Positions 17,169-25,798 of a DNA stretch of 64,000 nucleotides are shown here, in pieces. Under the pieces are notes generated by a model. It saw only the letters and a program-made list of their open reading frames with translations, ran no database searches and was not told the DNA's origin. The translations under genes and the position numbers were made by a program. Position 1 is the first letter of the stretch, and the number at the start of each line of letters is the position of its first letter. Origin of the DNA: Sphingomonas sp. PAMC 26605 (lineage in GTDB: Bacteria; Pseudomonadota; Alphaproteobacteria; Sphingomonadales; Sphingomonadaceae); the NCBI RefSeq assembly GCF_000241485.1, contig NZ_JH584241.1, positions 1,163,435 through 1,227,434 of the forward strand, in the 5' to 3' direction.

Positions 17169-18935
17169 ATGATCGATCCCCTCCCCATCCTGCAATCGAC
17201 CTTCGGCTTCCCCGCCTTTCGCGGGGTGCAGGGGTCGGTGGTCGAGCGCGTGCTCGCGGGCGAGCGCACGCTCGCGGTGATGCCGACTGGGGCGGGCAAG
17301 TCGCTTTGCTATCAGCTGCCCGCGGTGCTGCTCGAAGGCACGTGCGTCGTCGTCTCGCCGCTGATCGCCCTGATGCACGATCAGCTCCGCGCCGCGACCG
17401 CGATCGGCATACGCGCGGCGACGCTGACCTCCGTCGATACCGACCAGGCCGAGACGATCGCGCGCTTCCGGCGCGGCGAGCTCGATCTGCTCTATGTCGC
17501 GCCCGAACGCGCCTCTGGCGGGGCGTTCCGCGAATTGCTCGCGCGCGCGCCGCTCGGCCTGTTCGCGATCGACGAGGCGCATTGCGTGTCCGAATGGGGG
17601 CATGACTTCCGGCCGGACTATCGGTTGCTTCGACCGCTGCTCGATGCCTTTCCCGACGTTCCGCGGCTCGCGCTTACCGCGACCGCCGATGCCGTCACGC
17701 GCGCCGACATTCTCGAACAGCTCGGCATCCCACACGAGGGGATGATCGTTGCCGGGTTCGACCGGCCCAACATCCAATATCGCATCAGCCCCAAGGACAA
17801 TGCGACGCGCCAGATCGCCGATATGATCGCCGAGACGCCAGGCGCGGGCATCGTCTATCTGCAGAGCCGCGCCGGCACCGAGAAAATGGCCGAGGCGCTG
17901 AGCAAGACCGGCCGCCCGACGCGCGCCTATCATGCGGGGCTCGACCCGCATGTCCGAGCCAAGAACCAGGCCGATTTCGTGGCTAGCGAAGACATGGTGA
18001 TGTGCGCGACGGTCGCGTTCGGGATGGGCATCGACAAGCCCGACGTGCGCTTCGTCGCGCACGCGGGCCTGCCGAAATCGATCGAGAGCTATTATCAGGA
18101 GACGGGCCGTGCGGGTCGCGACGGCGATCCGGCGGTGGCGCATCTGTTCTGGGGCGCCGAGGATTTCGCGCGCGCGCGCCAGCGGATCGGCGAGGTCGAG
18201 CCCGCCCGTCAACCCGGCGAGCGGCAACGGCTCGCGGCGCTCGGCGCGCTCGCCGAGACGGCGGGCTGCCGGCGGAAAATCCTGCTCAAGCATTTCGGCG
18301 ACGACAGCCCCGACAATTGCGGCAATTGCGACAATTGCCTCAATCCGCCCGCGGCGGTCGATGCGACGGAGGTGGCGAGGAAATTCCTCTCCGCGGTGTT
18401 TCGCACGGGGCAGAGTTTTGGCGCGGGCTATATCGAGCAGATCCTGACGGGGCAGTCGAGCGAGCGCAGTCTGATGAACGGGCACGAGGCGCTCGCCGTG
18501 TTCGGCATTGCCTCGAGCCCGGAGGAAGCCGCGCTGATCAAGCCGGTCGGGCGCGCCTTGCTGCTCCGCGATGCGCTGCGTGCCAACGATTTCGGGGGGC
18601 TCGAATTCGGCCCCGGCGCGCGCGGCATCCTCAAGGAGGGCGACCAGGTCGCCTTGATCGTCCCGCCCAAGCGTGAGCGGCGGCGGCGCGGGAGCGCGGG
18701 GAGCGTCCCCAATCCGACCGGGGATCCGCTGTTCGAGGCGCTGCGCACCAAGCGTCGCGAACTCGCGCTCGAGGCGAGCGTGCCGCCCTACGTCATCTTC
18801 CACGATTCGGTGCTGCGCGAGATGGCGCTGACGCGGCCGTCGAGCCTGTCGGCGATGGGGCACATCACCGGCGTCGGGGCGCGCAAGCTCGAGGCGTATG
18901 GCGAGGCGTTTCTCGGGGTATTGCGGCGGTTCTGA
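17169..18935 (+). CDS. recQ: RecQ, ATP-dependent DNA helicase
   Basis: A full-length 588-residue RecQ. Walker A MPTGAGKS is at 38-45 and the DEAH box at 135-138. The aromatic-rich loop follows (VSEWGHDFRPDY), with helicase motif VI QETGRAGRDG. The RQC zinc site has the CX16-17CxxCxxC pattern (GCRRK...NCGNCDNC), and a C-terminal HRDC domain spans roughly 510-588. It unwinds recombination and fork intermediates. The ATG directly abuts the toxin stop codon with no gap and no separate strong ribosome-binding site, implying translational coupling to the toxin-antitoxin pair. Confidence 0.95.
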   Translation: MIDPLPILQSTFGFPAFRGVQGSVVERVLAGERTLAVMPTGAGKSLCYQLPAVLLEGTCVVVSPLIALMHDQLRAATAIGIRAATLTSVDTDQAETIARFRRGELDLLYVAPERASGGAFRELLARAPLGLFAIDEAHCVSEWGHDFRPDYRLLRPLLDAFPDVPRLALTATADAVTRADILEQLGIPHEGMIVAGFDRPNIQYRISPKDNATRQIADMIAETPGAGIVYLQSRAGTEKMAEALSKTGRPTRAYHAGLDPHVRAKNQADFVASEDMVMCATVAFGMGIDKPDVRFVAHAGLPKSIESYYQETGRAGRDGDPAVAHLFWGAEDFARARQRIGEVEPARQPGERQRLAALGALAETAGCRRKILLKHFGDDSPDNCGNCDNCLNPPAAVDATEVARKFLSAVFRTGQSFGAGYIEQILTGQSSERSLMNGHEALAVFGIASSPEEAALIKPVGRALLLRDALRANDFGGLEFGPGARGILKEGDQVALIVPPKRERRRRGSAGSVPNPTGDPLFEALRTKRRELALEASVPPYVIFHDSVLREMALTRPSSLSAMGHITGVGARKLEAYGEAFLGVLRRF

Positions 18936-18950
18936 GCGGCGCTTTATCAC

Positions 18951-18973
18951 GCGAAGGTGCGAAGGCGCAAAGG
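18951..18973 (+). repeat. 8-base-periodic array, GCGAAGGt/GCGAAGGc/GCAAAGG
   Basis: Three near-identical 8-base units occur directly after recQ. A similar array in the opposite orientation, with GCGCGGAGG-type units, is found at 19251-19276. Confidence 0.6.
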
Positions 18974-19083
18974 GAAGGACTCGTGGTACGGTCATCTCTC
19001 CGTCGCATTGCGGCGCGGCTTCAGGCTCGGGGAGGCAGCGGGAATGAATGCTCCAGGAAAGAGCAAACCCGTTCAAAATGCCG

Positions 19084-19161
19084 GTCATTCCCGCGAATGC
19101 GGGAATCCCGCTTCTCTGGTCAGGTCAGCAGGAGCGGGACCCCCGCTTTCGCGGGGGTGAC
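19084..19161. repeat. Palindromic intergenic element, GTCA-type (copy 1)
   Basis: The left arm begins GTCATTCCCGCGAATGCGGG and the right arm ends CGCTTTCGCGGGGGTGAC. The arms are mostly reverse complementary and each forms its own hairpin (CCCGCGAATGCGGG; CCCCCGCTTTCGCGGGGG). The same family recurs at 43439-43520, including the AGCGGGAC inner words. Confidence 0.85.
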
Positions 19162-19250
19162 GGAGGTGGGTTCGTCGAGCCGTGCGATTTCGCCCGATGC
19201 GGTGCATTCGCGCTACCCCCCGCATCTCCACGGGAACCAAAACTGCTTCT

Positions 19251-19276
19251 CTCCGCGCGTCCGCGCCTCCGCGCGA
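19251..19276 (-). repeat. 8-base-periodic array in reverse orientation
   Basis: Read on the minus strand this is CGCGCGGAGG CGCGGACG CGCGGAG, about three 8-base units. It mirrors the array after recQ, so the two bracket the palindromic element. Confidence 0.55.
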
Positions 19277-19326
19277 ACCAAATCTGCCGCTTCCGCCGCG
19301 CCGCCGCGCGGTCTAGAAGCGCACCC

Positions 19327-19761
19327 ATGACCATCCTCCGCACGATCGACCCGACCATCGCCGTCGCCCCGCAAATCTCGCCCGATGCGATCGGCGAGCT
19401 TGCCGCCGCCGGCTTCACCGCCATCGTCAACAACCGCCCGGACGGCGAGGACATGGGCCAGCCGACCGGCGCCGAGATCGCCGCCGCCGCGGAGGCCGCC
19501 GGTCTGCGCTACGCCGCGATCCCCGTGACGCATGCCGGCTTCTCGCACGCACAGATCGACGCGATGGCGGCGGTGCTTGCCGAGGCGAACGGGCCGGTGC
19601 TCGCCTATTGCCGCTCGGGAACGCGCTCTTGCAACCTGTGGGCGCTCGCGGCGGTCAAGGCCGGAGCCCATCCCGATACGGCGATGGCGAAGGCCGCCGC
19701 CGCGGGATACGACCTCACCGGGCTTCGCCCGTTGCTCGACGCGCTTTCCACCCCGGCCTGA
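19327..19761 (+). CDS. DUF442/TIGR01244 family phosphatase-like protein
   Basis: A 144-residue protein of the TIGR01244 (beta-lactamase-hydrolase-like phosphatase) type: the N-terminal segment VAPQISPDAIGELAAAGFTAIVNNRPDGE and an active-site-like loop YCRSGTRS around Cys95. The loop is C-X4-R, as in rhodanese-like and DUF442 proteins, not the C-X5-R of true tyrosine phosphatases. In some bacteria this domain is tied to sulfide metabolism, but no sulfur genes are adjacent here. The ATG at 19327 is preferred because the upstream frame is repeat DNA. Substrate unknown. Confidence 0.82.
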   Translation: MTILRTIDPTIAVAPQISPDAIGELAAAGFTAIVNNRPDGEDMGQPTGAEIAAAAEAAGLRYAAIPVTHAGFSHAQIDAMAAVLAEANGPVLAYCRSGTRSCNLWALAAVKAGAHPDTAMAKAAAAGYDLTGLRPLLDALSTPA

Positions 19762-19767
19762 GCGAGC

Positions 19768-20169
19768 GTGGACTGGACCCAAATCGGACTGAGCGTCGCC
19801 GGCGTGCTCGGCCTGGCGCTGGTCGCGCGCTGGCTGCGGCTCGGCGAAGCGCGTATCTCGAGCGTGGCGCAGGCGCGCGAGACCGCCGAGCAGATGCTCG
19901 CGGGCTTCGTTGCGCACGGCGCAGTGATCGGGACCGACGGCAATGCCGCACTGGTCGCGGGCAACGGCGCGATCGCCCTGCTCAAGCGCCACGGCGCCAA
20001 GGTCGCGGCCCGGCGCCTGATCGCGCCGTTGCGGCTTAGCCAGGCGATCGAAGGCGTTCGCGTCGAGAGCGGGGAGCGGCACTTCGGCGCAGTGCTGCTG
20101 TTTGGCGTGCTCGAAACCGATGTGCGCGCGCTCGAGGATAGCGTCGCCCGCGGGACGACCTATCACTGA
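19768..20169 (+). CDS. Membrane-anchored hypothetical protein
   Basis: A 133-residue protein with one N-terminal membrane segment (residues 6-22) and a roughly 110-residue soluble domain. The start is GTG, six bases after the stop of the DUF442 gene, so the two are probably cotranscribed. The soluble part alternates hydrophobic strands and helices (ALVAGNGAIALLKRHGAKVAARRL) and has no motif I recognise. Confidence 0.65.
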   Translation: MDWTQIGLSVAGVLGLALVARWLRLGEARISSVAQARETAEQMLAGFVAHGAVIGTDGNAALVAGNGAIALLKRHGAKVAARRLIAPLRLSQAIEGVRVESGERHFGAVLLFGVLETDVRALEDSVARGTTYH

Positions 20170-20239
20170 TCGGCGCCATGACATCGCGCGGGAAATTGCC
20201 TCTTTACGGATCCCGCTGACACTGGTGTAAACAGGGCGG

Positions 20240-21133
20240 ATGGACCTGCCCGATCCTGTCCAATACGCCGTGCCCGGCTTCATCGCGCTCGTGCTTGCCG
20301 AGATGATCGTCGCGCGAATCAAGGATCGCACCCGCTACGAACCCAGCGACACGCTGGTCTCGCTCGCGCTCGGATTTGGGAGCACCATCGCGGGTGCCCT
20401 TTCCGCCGGGCTGGTCTTCGCGCTGTCAGTCTGGGTGTGGCAGTTCCGGCTCTTCGATATCGGCTATGCCTGGTATTGGTTCGGGCTTGCCTTCGTGCTC
20501 GACGATCTCTGCTATTACGTCTTCCATCGCTCGGCGCACCGCGTCCGCTGGTTCTGGGCGAGCCATGTCGTCCACCATTCGAGCCAGCATTATAATCTGT
20601 CGACCGCACTGCGGCAGACCTGGACCGGCTTCTTCTCGCTCGGCTTCCTCTTCCGCCTGCCACTGCTGCTGATCGGCTTTCCCCCGGCGATGCTCGTCTT
20701 CGTCGCGGGGCTCAACCTGATCTACCAATTCTGGATCCACACCGAGATGATCGACCGCATGCCGCGCTGGTTCGAGGCGGTGATGAACACGCCGTCGCAC
20801 CACCGCGCGCATCATGCGACCAACCCGCGCTATCTCGACACCAATTATGCCGGCGTGTTCATCGTCTGGGATCGCCTGTTCGGCACGTTCGAGCCCGAGC
20901 GCGCCGATGACGCCCCGCGCTACGGCATCGTCAAGAATCTCGGCTCGTTCAACCTGTTATGGGCCGCGACGCACGAATGGATCGGCATCGCGCAAGACGT
21001 CTGGCGGGCGCCGGGGCTTCGTGCCAAGTTCGGCTATCTGGTGATGCCGCCAGGATGGAGCCACGACGGCAGTCGCGACACGTCCGAGACGATCAAGGCG
21101 CGGTGGCGCGCGAGCGGGGACAAGGCGCGCTAA
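20240..21133 (+). CDS. Sterol desaturase/fatty acid hydroxylase family protein
   Basis: A 297-residue membrane protein with the complete set of eight-histidine motifs: HRSAH at 96-100, HVVHH at 109-113 and HHRAHH at 187-192. About four membrane helices flank them. The family uses a di-iron centre and O2 to hydroxylate or desaturate lipids; the substrate is not evident. It is distinct from the carotenoid-linked hydroxylase at 8430-9227. A GMC oxidoreductase follows after 24 bases in the same direction, suggesting an oxidative pathway on a lipid or alcohol. Confidence 0.88.
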   Translation: MDLPDPVQYAVPGFIALVLAEMIVARIKDRTRYEPSDTLVSLALGFGSTIAGALSAGLVFALSVWVWQFRLFDIGYAWYWFGLAFVLDDLCYYVFHRSAHRVRWFWASHVVHHSSQHYNLSTALRQTWTGFFSLGFLFRLPLLLIGFPPAMLVFVAGLNLIYQFWIHTEMIDRMPRWFEAVMNTPSHHRAHHATNPRYLDTNYAGVFIVWDRLFGTFEPERADDAPRYGIVKNLGSFNLLWAATHEWIGIAQDVWRAPGLRAKFGYLVMPPGWSHDGSRDTSETIKARWRASGDKAR

Positions 21134-21157
21134 AGCGCCGCGAGCAGGAGAGAGCGC

Positions 21158-22744
21158 GTGGAAGAAGCCGATGTGGTGGTGATCGGGGGCGGCTCGGGCG
21201 GCGCGGCGGCGGCGGGCCGGTTGAGCGAGGGCGGGAAGTTCTCGGTCGCCTTGCTCGAGGCGGGCGGGCGCAACACGGGCTTGCGCACCCGGATCCCCGC
21301 TTTCCTCGCGTTTCAGACCGACAAGACCAACTGGAATTATGAGACCGTCCCGCAAGTCGGGCTCGGCGGGCGGCGGGGGCATCAACCGCGCGGCAAGGGG
21401 CTCGGCGGGTCGAGTGCGATCAACGCGATGATCTATATCCGCGGCAACAAATGGGATTACGACAATTGGGCGGCGCTCGGCTGCCCCGGCTGGTCGTATG
21501 ACGACGTGCTGCCGTGGTTCAAGCGCAGCGAACACAATGTCCGCGGCGGCGACGCCTATCATGGCGGCGACGGTCCGCTATGGGTGAGCGAGCAGCACCA
21601 TGCCAATCCGGGCAGCCGCGATTTCGTCGAGGCCGGCGCATCGCTGCAGATTCCGCGCAACGATGATTTCAACGGCGCGCGGCAGGAGGGGATTGGCCTC
21701 TACCAGGTGACGCAGAAGGGTGGCGAACGCTGGACCTCGGCGCGGGCGTATCTCGGCGATGGTCCGGACAATCCTGCGCTGCACGTGGTGACCGGGGTCA
21801 CCGTCGAACGCGTGCTGTTCGAGGACGGCCGCGCCTGGGGTGTCGCCTATCTGCAGGGTGGCCAATCGAAGGTGATCCGCGCGCGCAAAGCCGTCGTGCT
21901 CGCGGCGGGGGTGTTCGGCACGCCGCAAATCCTGATGCTGTCGGGGATCGGCCCGGCCGCGCATCTGCGCGAGCACAATATCGCGGTCCGCGTCGACCGG
22001 CCGACGGTCGGCGCCAATCTGCAGGACCATATCGATTATGTCGCGGCGTTCGAGACGCCGGGGAAAAGCTTCGTTGGCAATTCGTTGAAGGGCAAGCTCG
22101 CGATGGCGGGCGCGTTGGTCCAATGGTTGCGCAAGCGCGAGGGGATGATGACGACGCCCTTCGCCGAAGCGGGCGCGTTCCTGACCACCGACCCGCAAGC
22201 ACCCGCGCCAGACGTGCAGCTTCACTTCGTCGTCGCCGCGCTCGAGGATCATGGCCGGACGCAAGTGCCGGGGCATGGCTATTCGTGCCACGTCTGCGTG
22301 CTTCGGCCCGAAAGCCACGGCACGGTGCGGCTCGCCTCGGGCGATGCGCGCGCCGCGCCGTTGATCGACCCCGCTTTCCTCACCGATCCGCGCGACATGG
22401 CGACGATGATGCGCGGGGTGCGCGCGATGTACCGCATCCTCGAGGCGCCGCCGCTCAGCGACCATCAGGGCCGCGACCGCTATCCGATCGACCTGCGCGA
22501 CGACGACGCGCTCGAGCGGCTGATCCGCGCGCGCGCCGACACCGTCTATCATCCCGTCGGCACCGCGCGGATGGGATCGGACGACGCGGCAGTGTGCGAT
22601 CCGCGCTTGCGCGTGCGCGGGGTTGCGGGGCTGTACGTCGCCGACGCCTCGGTCATGCCCAAGCTCGTCTCGGGCAACACCAATGCGCCGTCGATTATGA
22701 TCGGCGAACGCTGTGCCGATTTTTTGGCCGCAGACCTCGCCTGA
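21158..22744 (+). CDS. GMC-family FAD-dependent alcohol/choline dehydrogenase
   Basis: A 528-residue GMC oxidoreductase. The FAD-binding motif GGGSGGAAAAGRL is near residues 9-21, with the GMC signature GKGLGGSSAINAMIYIRG near 85-100. The catalytic His region is HPVGTARMGSDDAAVCDP, and the C-terminal motif GNTNAPSIMIGER is present. It oxidises a primary or secondary alcohol; choline versus other alcohols cannot be told from sequence. The GTG start at 21158 has an AGGAGAG site 7 bases upstream. It follows the hydroxylase-family gene closely. Confidence 0.9.
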   Translation: MEEADVVVIGGGSGGAAAAGRLSEGGKFSVALLEAGGRNTGLRTRIPAFLAFQTDKTNWNYETVPQVGLGGRRGHQPRGKGLGGSSAINAMIYIRGNKWDYDNWAALGCPGWSYDDVLPWFKRSEHNVRGGDAYHGGDGPLWVSEQHHANPGSRDFVEAGASLQIPRNDDFNGARQEGIGLYQVTQKGGERWTSARAYLGDGPDNPALHVVTGVTVERVLFEDGRAWGVAYLQGGQSKVIRARKAVVLAAGVFGTPQILMLSGIGPAAHLREHNIAVRVDRPTVGANLQDHIDYVAAFETPGKSFVGNSLKGKLAMAGALVQWLRKREGMMTTPFAEAGAFLTTDPQAPAPDVQLHFVVAALEDHGRTQVPGHGYSCHVCVLRPESHGTVRLASGDARAAPLIDPAFLTDPRDMATMMRGVRAMYRILEAPPLSDHQGRDRYPIDLRDDDALERLIRARADTVYHPVGTARMGSDDAAVCDPRLRVRGVAGLYVADASVMPKLVSGNTNAPSIMIGERCADFLAADLA

Positions 22745-22762
22745 TCGGCTGCATGCGGCGGC

Positions 22763-22930
22763 ATGGACCGCAAGGATTGGAACAGGATCGGGCTCGCGGC
22801 GGCGGTTGTGTTGGTGCCGGGCGGCTTCCTGCTGGGCGCGACGCTTGCCGCACGGCGACTGCGCGCGAACGCCCGCGACAAAGCCGATTTGACGGCACCC
22901 GACACGCCCGCGCTGCCGCCGCAAACATAA
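22763..22930 (+). CDS. 55-residue single-span membrane peptide
   Basis: The short frame ATG 22763 to TAA 22928-22930 encodes MDRKDWNRIGLAAAVVLVPG and on: a charged start, one membrane segment (about residues 9-31), then a basic cytoplasmic-type patch (AARRLRANARDK) and a Pro/Thr-rich end. It lies 18 bases after the GMC gene in the same direction. Its stop codon is inside the T-tract side of the amtB terminator. Function unknown. Confidence 0.6.
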   Translation: MDRKDWNRIGLAAAVVLVPGGFLLGATLAARRLRANARDKADLTAPDTPALPPQT

Positions 22931-22960
22931 AAAAGGGCCGGTGCGTTGCCGCACCGGCCT
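22925..22960 (-). terminator. Intrinsic terminator of the glnK-amtB transcript
   Basis: On the minus strand a perfect 10-bp GC-rich stem (GGCCGGTGCG with CGCACCGGCC, loop of 4) is followed by a run of six T (22934-22929). It lies about 65 bases after the amtB stop. This is the clearest rho-independent terminator in the window. Confidence 0.9.
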
Positions 22961-23024
22961 AGGTCGTCCGCAGGAGGAACATCGTGAAGGGGGCGGATCG
23001 TTCGGGGCCCGCCCCCCAATCTCT

Positions 23025-24443
23025 TCAATAATTATAGGCGCGTTCGCCGTGTTCGGTGATGTCGAGGCCTTCATGCTCGACTTCTTCCGAAGGACGGATG
23101 CCGACCGTGTATTTGAGGATCAGGAACAGCACCGCCGAGACGCCGCCCGACCAGACCAAGGTGATCGCGACCGCTTCGGCCTGCGTCCACAGCTGGGTCG
23201 CCATGTCGTACACGCCGGGCTTGGCGACGGCGGCGGTGTAATCGACCCAGCCCTGGCCGCCGAGCTTGGGATCGGCGACCACGCCGGTGCCGAGCGCGCC
23301 GAAGATGCCGCCGATGCAGTGCACGCCGAACACGTCGAGCGAGTCGTCATACTTGCCCCAAGCTTTCACCGTGGTGACGAAGAAGAAGCAGAGCGGCGAG
23401 ACGAGCAGGCCGAGGATGATCGAGGTCATCGGCGAAGCGAAGCCCGAGGCTGGGGTGATCGCGACGAGCCCGGCGACCGCACCCGTCACCGCGCCGAGCA
23501 GCGACGGCTTGCCGTGCTTGATCTGGTCGATCACCGCCCACGACACGCCGGCTGCTGCCGTAGCGACGAAGGTGTTGATGAAGGCCAGAGCCGTCAGGCC
23601 GTTCGATTCGAGGTTGGAGCCGGCGTTGAAGCCGAACCAGCCGACCCACAGCAGGCTGGCGCCGATCATCGTCATGGTCAGCGAGTGCGGCGGCATCGGC
23701 TCCTTGTTGAAGCCGGCGCGCTTGCCGATCACGAGGCAGCCGACGAGCCCGGCGATGCCCGCGTTGATATGCACCACGGTGCCGCCCGCGAAATCGAGCG
23801 CGCCCTTGCCGTAGAGGAAGCCGAAATCAGTCGGGGCGTTGGGGAGGAAATCAGGACCCGCCCAATACCACACCATGTGTGCGATCGGGAAATAGACGAT
23901 CGTCATCCAGGCGACCATGAACACCATCAGCGGGGTGAACTTCACCCGCTCGGCGAACGCGCCGACGATCAGCGCGGGCGTGATGCACGCAAAGGTCATC
24001 TGGAAGCAGACATAGGCATATTCGGGGATGTAGACCCCGTTCGAGAAGGTCGCCGCGAGCGAATTGGCGTCGACCCCCTTGAGGAACAGTTTGCCGAACC
24101 CACCGACGAACTGCGAGCCGCCGGTAAAGGCCATCGAATAGCCCCAGCTGACCCACACCAAGGCCGCGATGCAGACGATCATGAAGACCTGCATCAGCAC
24201 CGACAGCATGTTCTTGGTGCGCACTAGGCCGCCGTAGAACAGCGCGAGGCCGGGCACCGACATCATCAGCACGAGCACCGACGAGGTCAGCATCCAGGCG
24301 GTGTCGCCCTTGTTGACCATTGCCGCGGTCGGCACGAACGGCTTGGCGGCGGCCGCGGCAGGCGCCTGCGCCCAGGCCGGGAGCGCGCTCAGCAGCGCTG
24401 CGCCGGCGAGCCCGGCCAGACCCAATTTGGTCGATCGATTCAT
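23025..24443 (-). CDS. amtB: AmtB ammonium transporter
   Basis: A 472-residue ammonium channel. It has an N-terminal signal peptide (cleavage near PAWAQA, residue 25), as in known AmtB, then eleven membrane helices with family words GLALFYGGLVR, FQMTFACITPALIVGAFAER and GALDFAGGTVVHINAG. The conserved pore histidines are in VVHINAG and GVHCIGG. The ATG at 24443 follows AGGGGGT; the open frame upstream to 24521 is rejected because it lacks the signal peptide start. It forms an operon with glnK, 74 bases upstream, and would be closed by the deuridylylated GlnK protein when nitrogen is sufficient. Confidence 0.96.
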   Translation of the reverse strand: MNRSTKLGLAGLAGAALLSALPAWAQAPAAAAAKPFVPTAAMVNKGDTAWMLTSSVLVLMMSVPGLALFYGGLVRTKNMLSVLMQVFMIVCIAALVWVSWGYSMAFTGGSQFVGGFGKLFLKGVDANSLAATFSNGVYIPEYAYVCFQMTFACITPALIVGAFAERVKFTPLMVFMVAWMTIVYFPIAHMVWYWAGPDFLPNAPTDFGFLYGKGALDFAGGTVVHINAGIAGLVGCLVIGKRAGFNKEPMPPHSLTMTMIGASLLWVGWFGFNAGSNLESNGLTALAFINTFVATAAAGVSWAVIDQIKHGKPSLLGAVTGAVAGLVAITPASGFASPMTSIILGLLVSPLCFFFVTTVKAWGKYDDSLDVFGVHCIGGIFGALGTGVVADPKLGGQGWVDYTAAVAKPGVYDMATQLWTQAEAVAITLVWSGGVSAVLFLILKYTVGIRPSEEVEHEGLDITEHGERAYNY

Positions 24444-24479
24444 TGCTACCCCCTTCGGTCCGCTCGCGCGGGTAATGTG

Positions 24480-24955
<476 letters not shown>

Positions 24956-25001
24956 TTACCGGACCGTAAATTTTGTGCAGTTGCGAACCGCTGCCTAAGA
25001 A

Positions 25002-25205
25002 TCAGGCAGGTTCGGCGAGGATTGCCCGTGCTGCGTCGACATCGTCCGCATCGACCATCACGCGGACGGGAATGAAGAACTGGCTGCCATCGGCAATGCT
25101 GGCATTGCCATCGAGCGCGAGTGCCATGATCCCCTCGGACTCGAGCCGTCCGACGACGATATAAGCCTCATTGCGCGCAAACCGGCCGAGTTCGACCAGA
25201 CTCAT
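25002..25205 (-). CDS. DUF2007 putative signal-transducing protein
   Basis: A 67-residue protein with the DUF2007 pattern: FARNEAYIVVGRLESEGI, an alternating beta segment, and VMVDADDVDAARAILAE. These small PII-like ferredoxin-fold proteins often form one end of metabolic operons; binding partners are unknown. Its ATG overlaps the stop of the upstream PNPOx-like gene (ATGA), so it is the last gene of that minus-strand operon. It ends 145 bases before glnK. Confidence 0.8.
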   Translation of the reverse strand: MSLVELGRFARNEAYIVVGRLESEGIMALALDGNASIADGSQFFIPVRVMVDADDVDAARAILAEPA

Positions 25206-25780
25206 CGCCTGTCGGTCATTTCGAGCGGATCGAAAGCGGGCAGGATCGTCTGGACGCGCACCGGCAAGCCATCGATGCTGTGCGTACGCTTGGCGATGAC
25301 AGCGAGTCGCGCTTCGGGATCCTGCTGTGCATGGAACCTGACGAGCGTGTCGCGTTCACGATCGAGCGCCATGCGCGGGACACCCCAGCCGCAGCTCGTC
25401 TGGACGCTGTCGACGGTGATATCGAACACCTTCCGCGCGCCCGCGAGCCGTGGAAACTGCGCCGCCACCGTGTCGAAGCCGGGGTCTCCTGCAACGACGA
25501 AGCTCCCCGTGCCGTAGAGCCGCAGGATCAGCGCGGGATTGTCGAACGCGCAGAACATGATCGTGATGCGGCCGTCGGCGACAAGATGCGCTTGCGTCTC
25601 GTTGCCCGATCCGCCGAGATCGAGATAAGCGACGCGATTGGCGCCGAGCACGCGGAAGCTGTCCATTCCCTTGGGGCTGAGATTGATCCGCGCGTCTGCG
25701 GCGGCGGTGGCGACGAAGAAGACCGGCTGCTTCGCGATGAAGGCGCGGTGCGCATCGTCGATGGCCGAGAAAATTTCCAT
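25202..25780 (-). CDS. Pyridoxamine 5'-phosphate oxidase-family flavoprotein
   Basis: A 192-residue split-barrel protein. The start (FSAIDDAHRAFIAKQPVFFVATA) and the block INLSPKGMDSFRVLGANRVAYLDLGGSGNET are typical of the COG3576/PNPOx-like group that binds FMN or F420. True vitamin B6 PdxH proteins are longer and have a different C-terminus, so a specific reaction is not assigned. It lies 18 bases after the DUF5996 gene and is coupled to DUF2007. Confidence 0.82.
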   Translation of the reverse strand: MEIFSAIDDAHRAFIAKQPVFFVATAAADARINLSPKGMDSFRVLGANRVAYLDLGGSGNETQAHLVADGRITIMFCAFDNPALILRLYGTGSFVVAGDPGFDTVAAQFPRLAGARKVFDITVDSVQTSCGWGVPRMALDRERDTLVRFHAQQDPEARLAVIAKRTHSIDGLPVRVQTILPAFDPLEMTDRR

Positions 25781-25798
25781 GCCGCGCGCGTAGCACGT

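Larger units (their letters stand above)
18936..19326. other. 391-base gene-free region built from repeats
   Basis: No credible gene. The gap holds a palindromic element (19084-19161) flanked by two short 8-base-periodic arrays in opposite orientation (18951-18973 and 19251-19276). The remaining sequence shows no clear promoter or RNA gene. Confidence 0.7.

Noticed and set aside
18936..19326. Short frames within the repeat-rich gap
   Set aside because: They are translations of palindromic repeat DNA; no ribosome-binding sites or protein-like composition.
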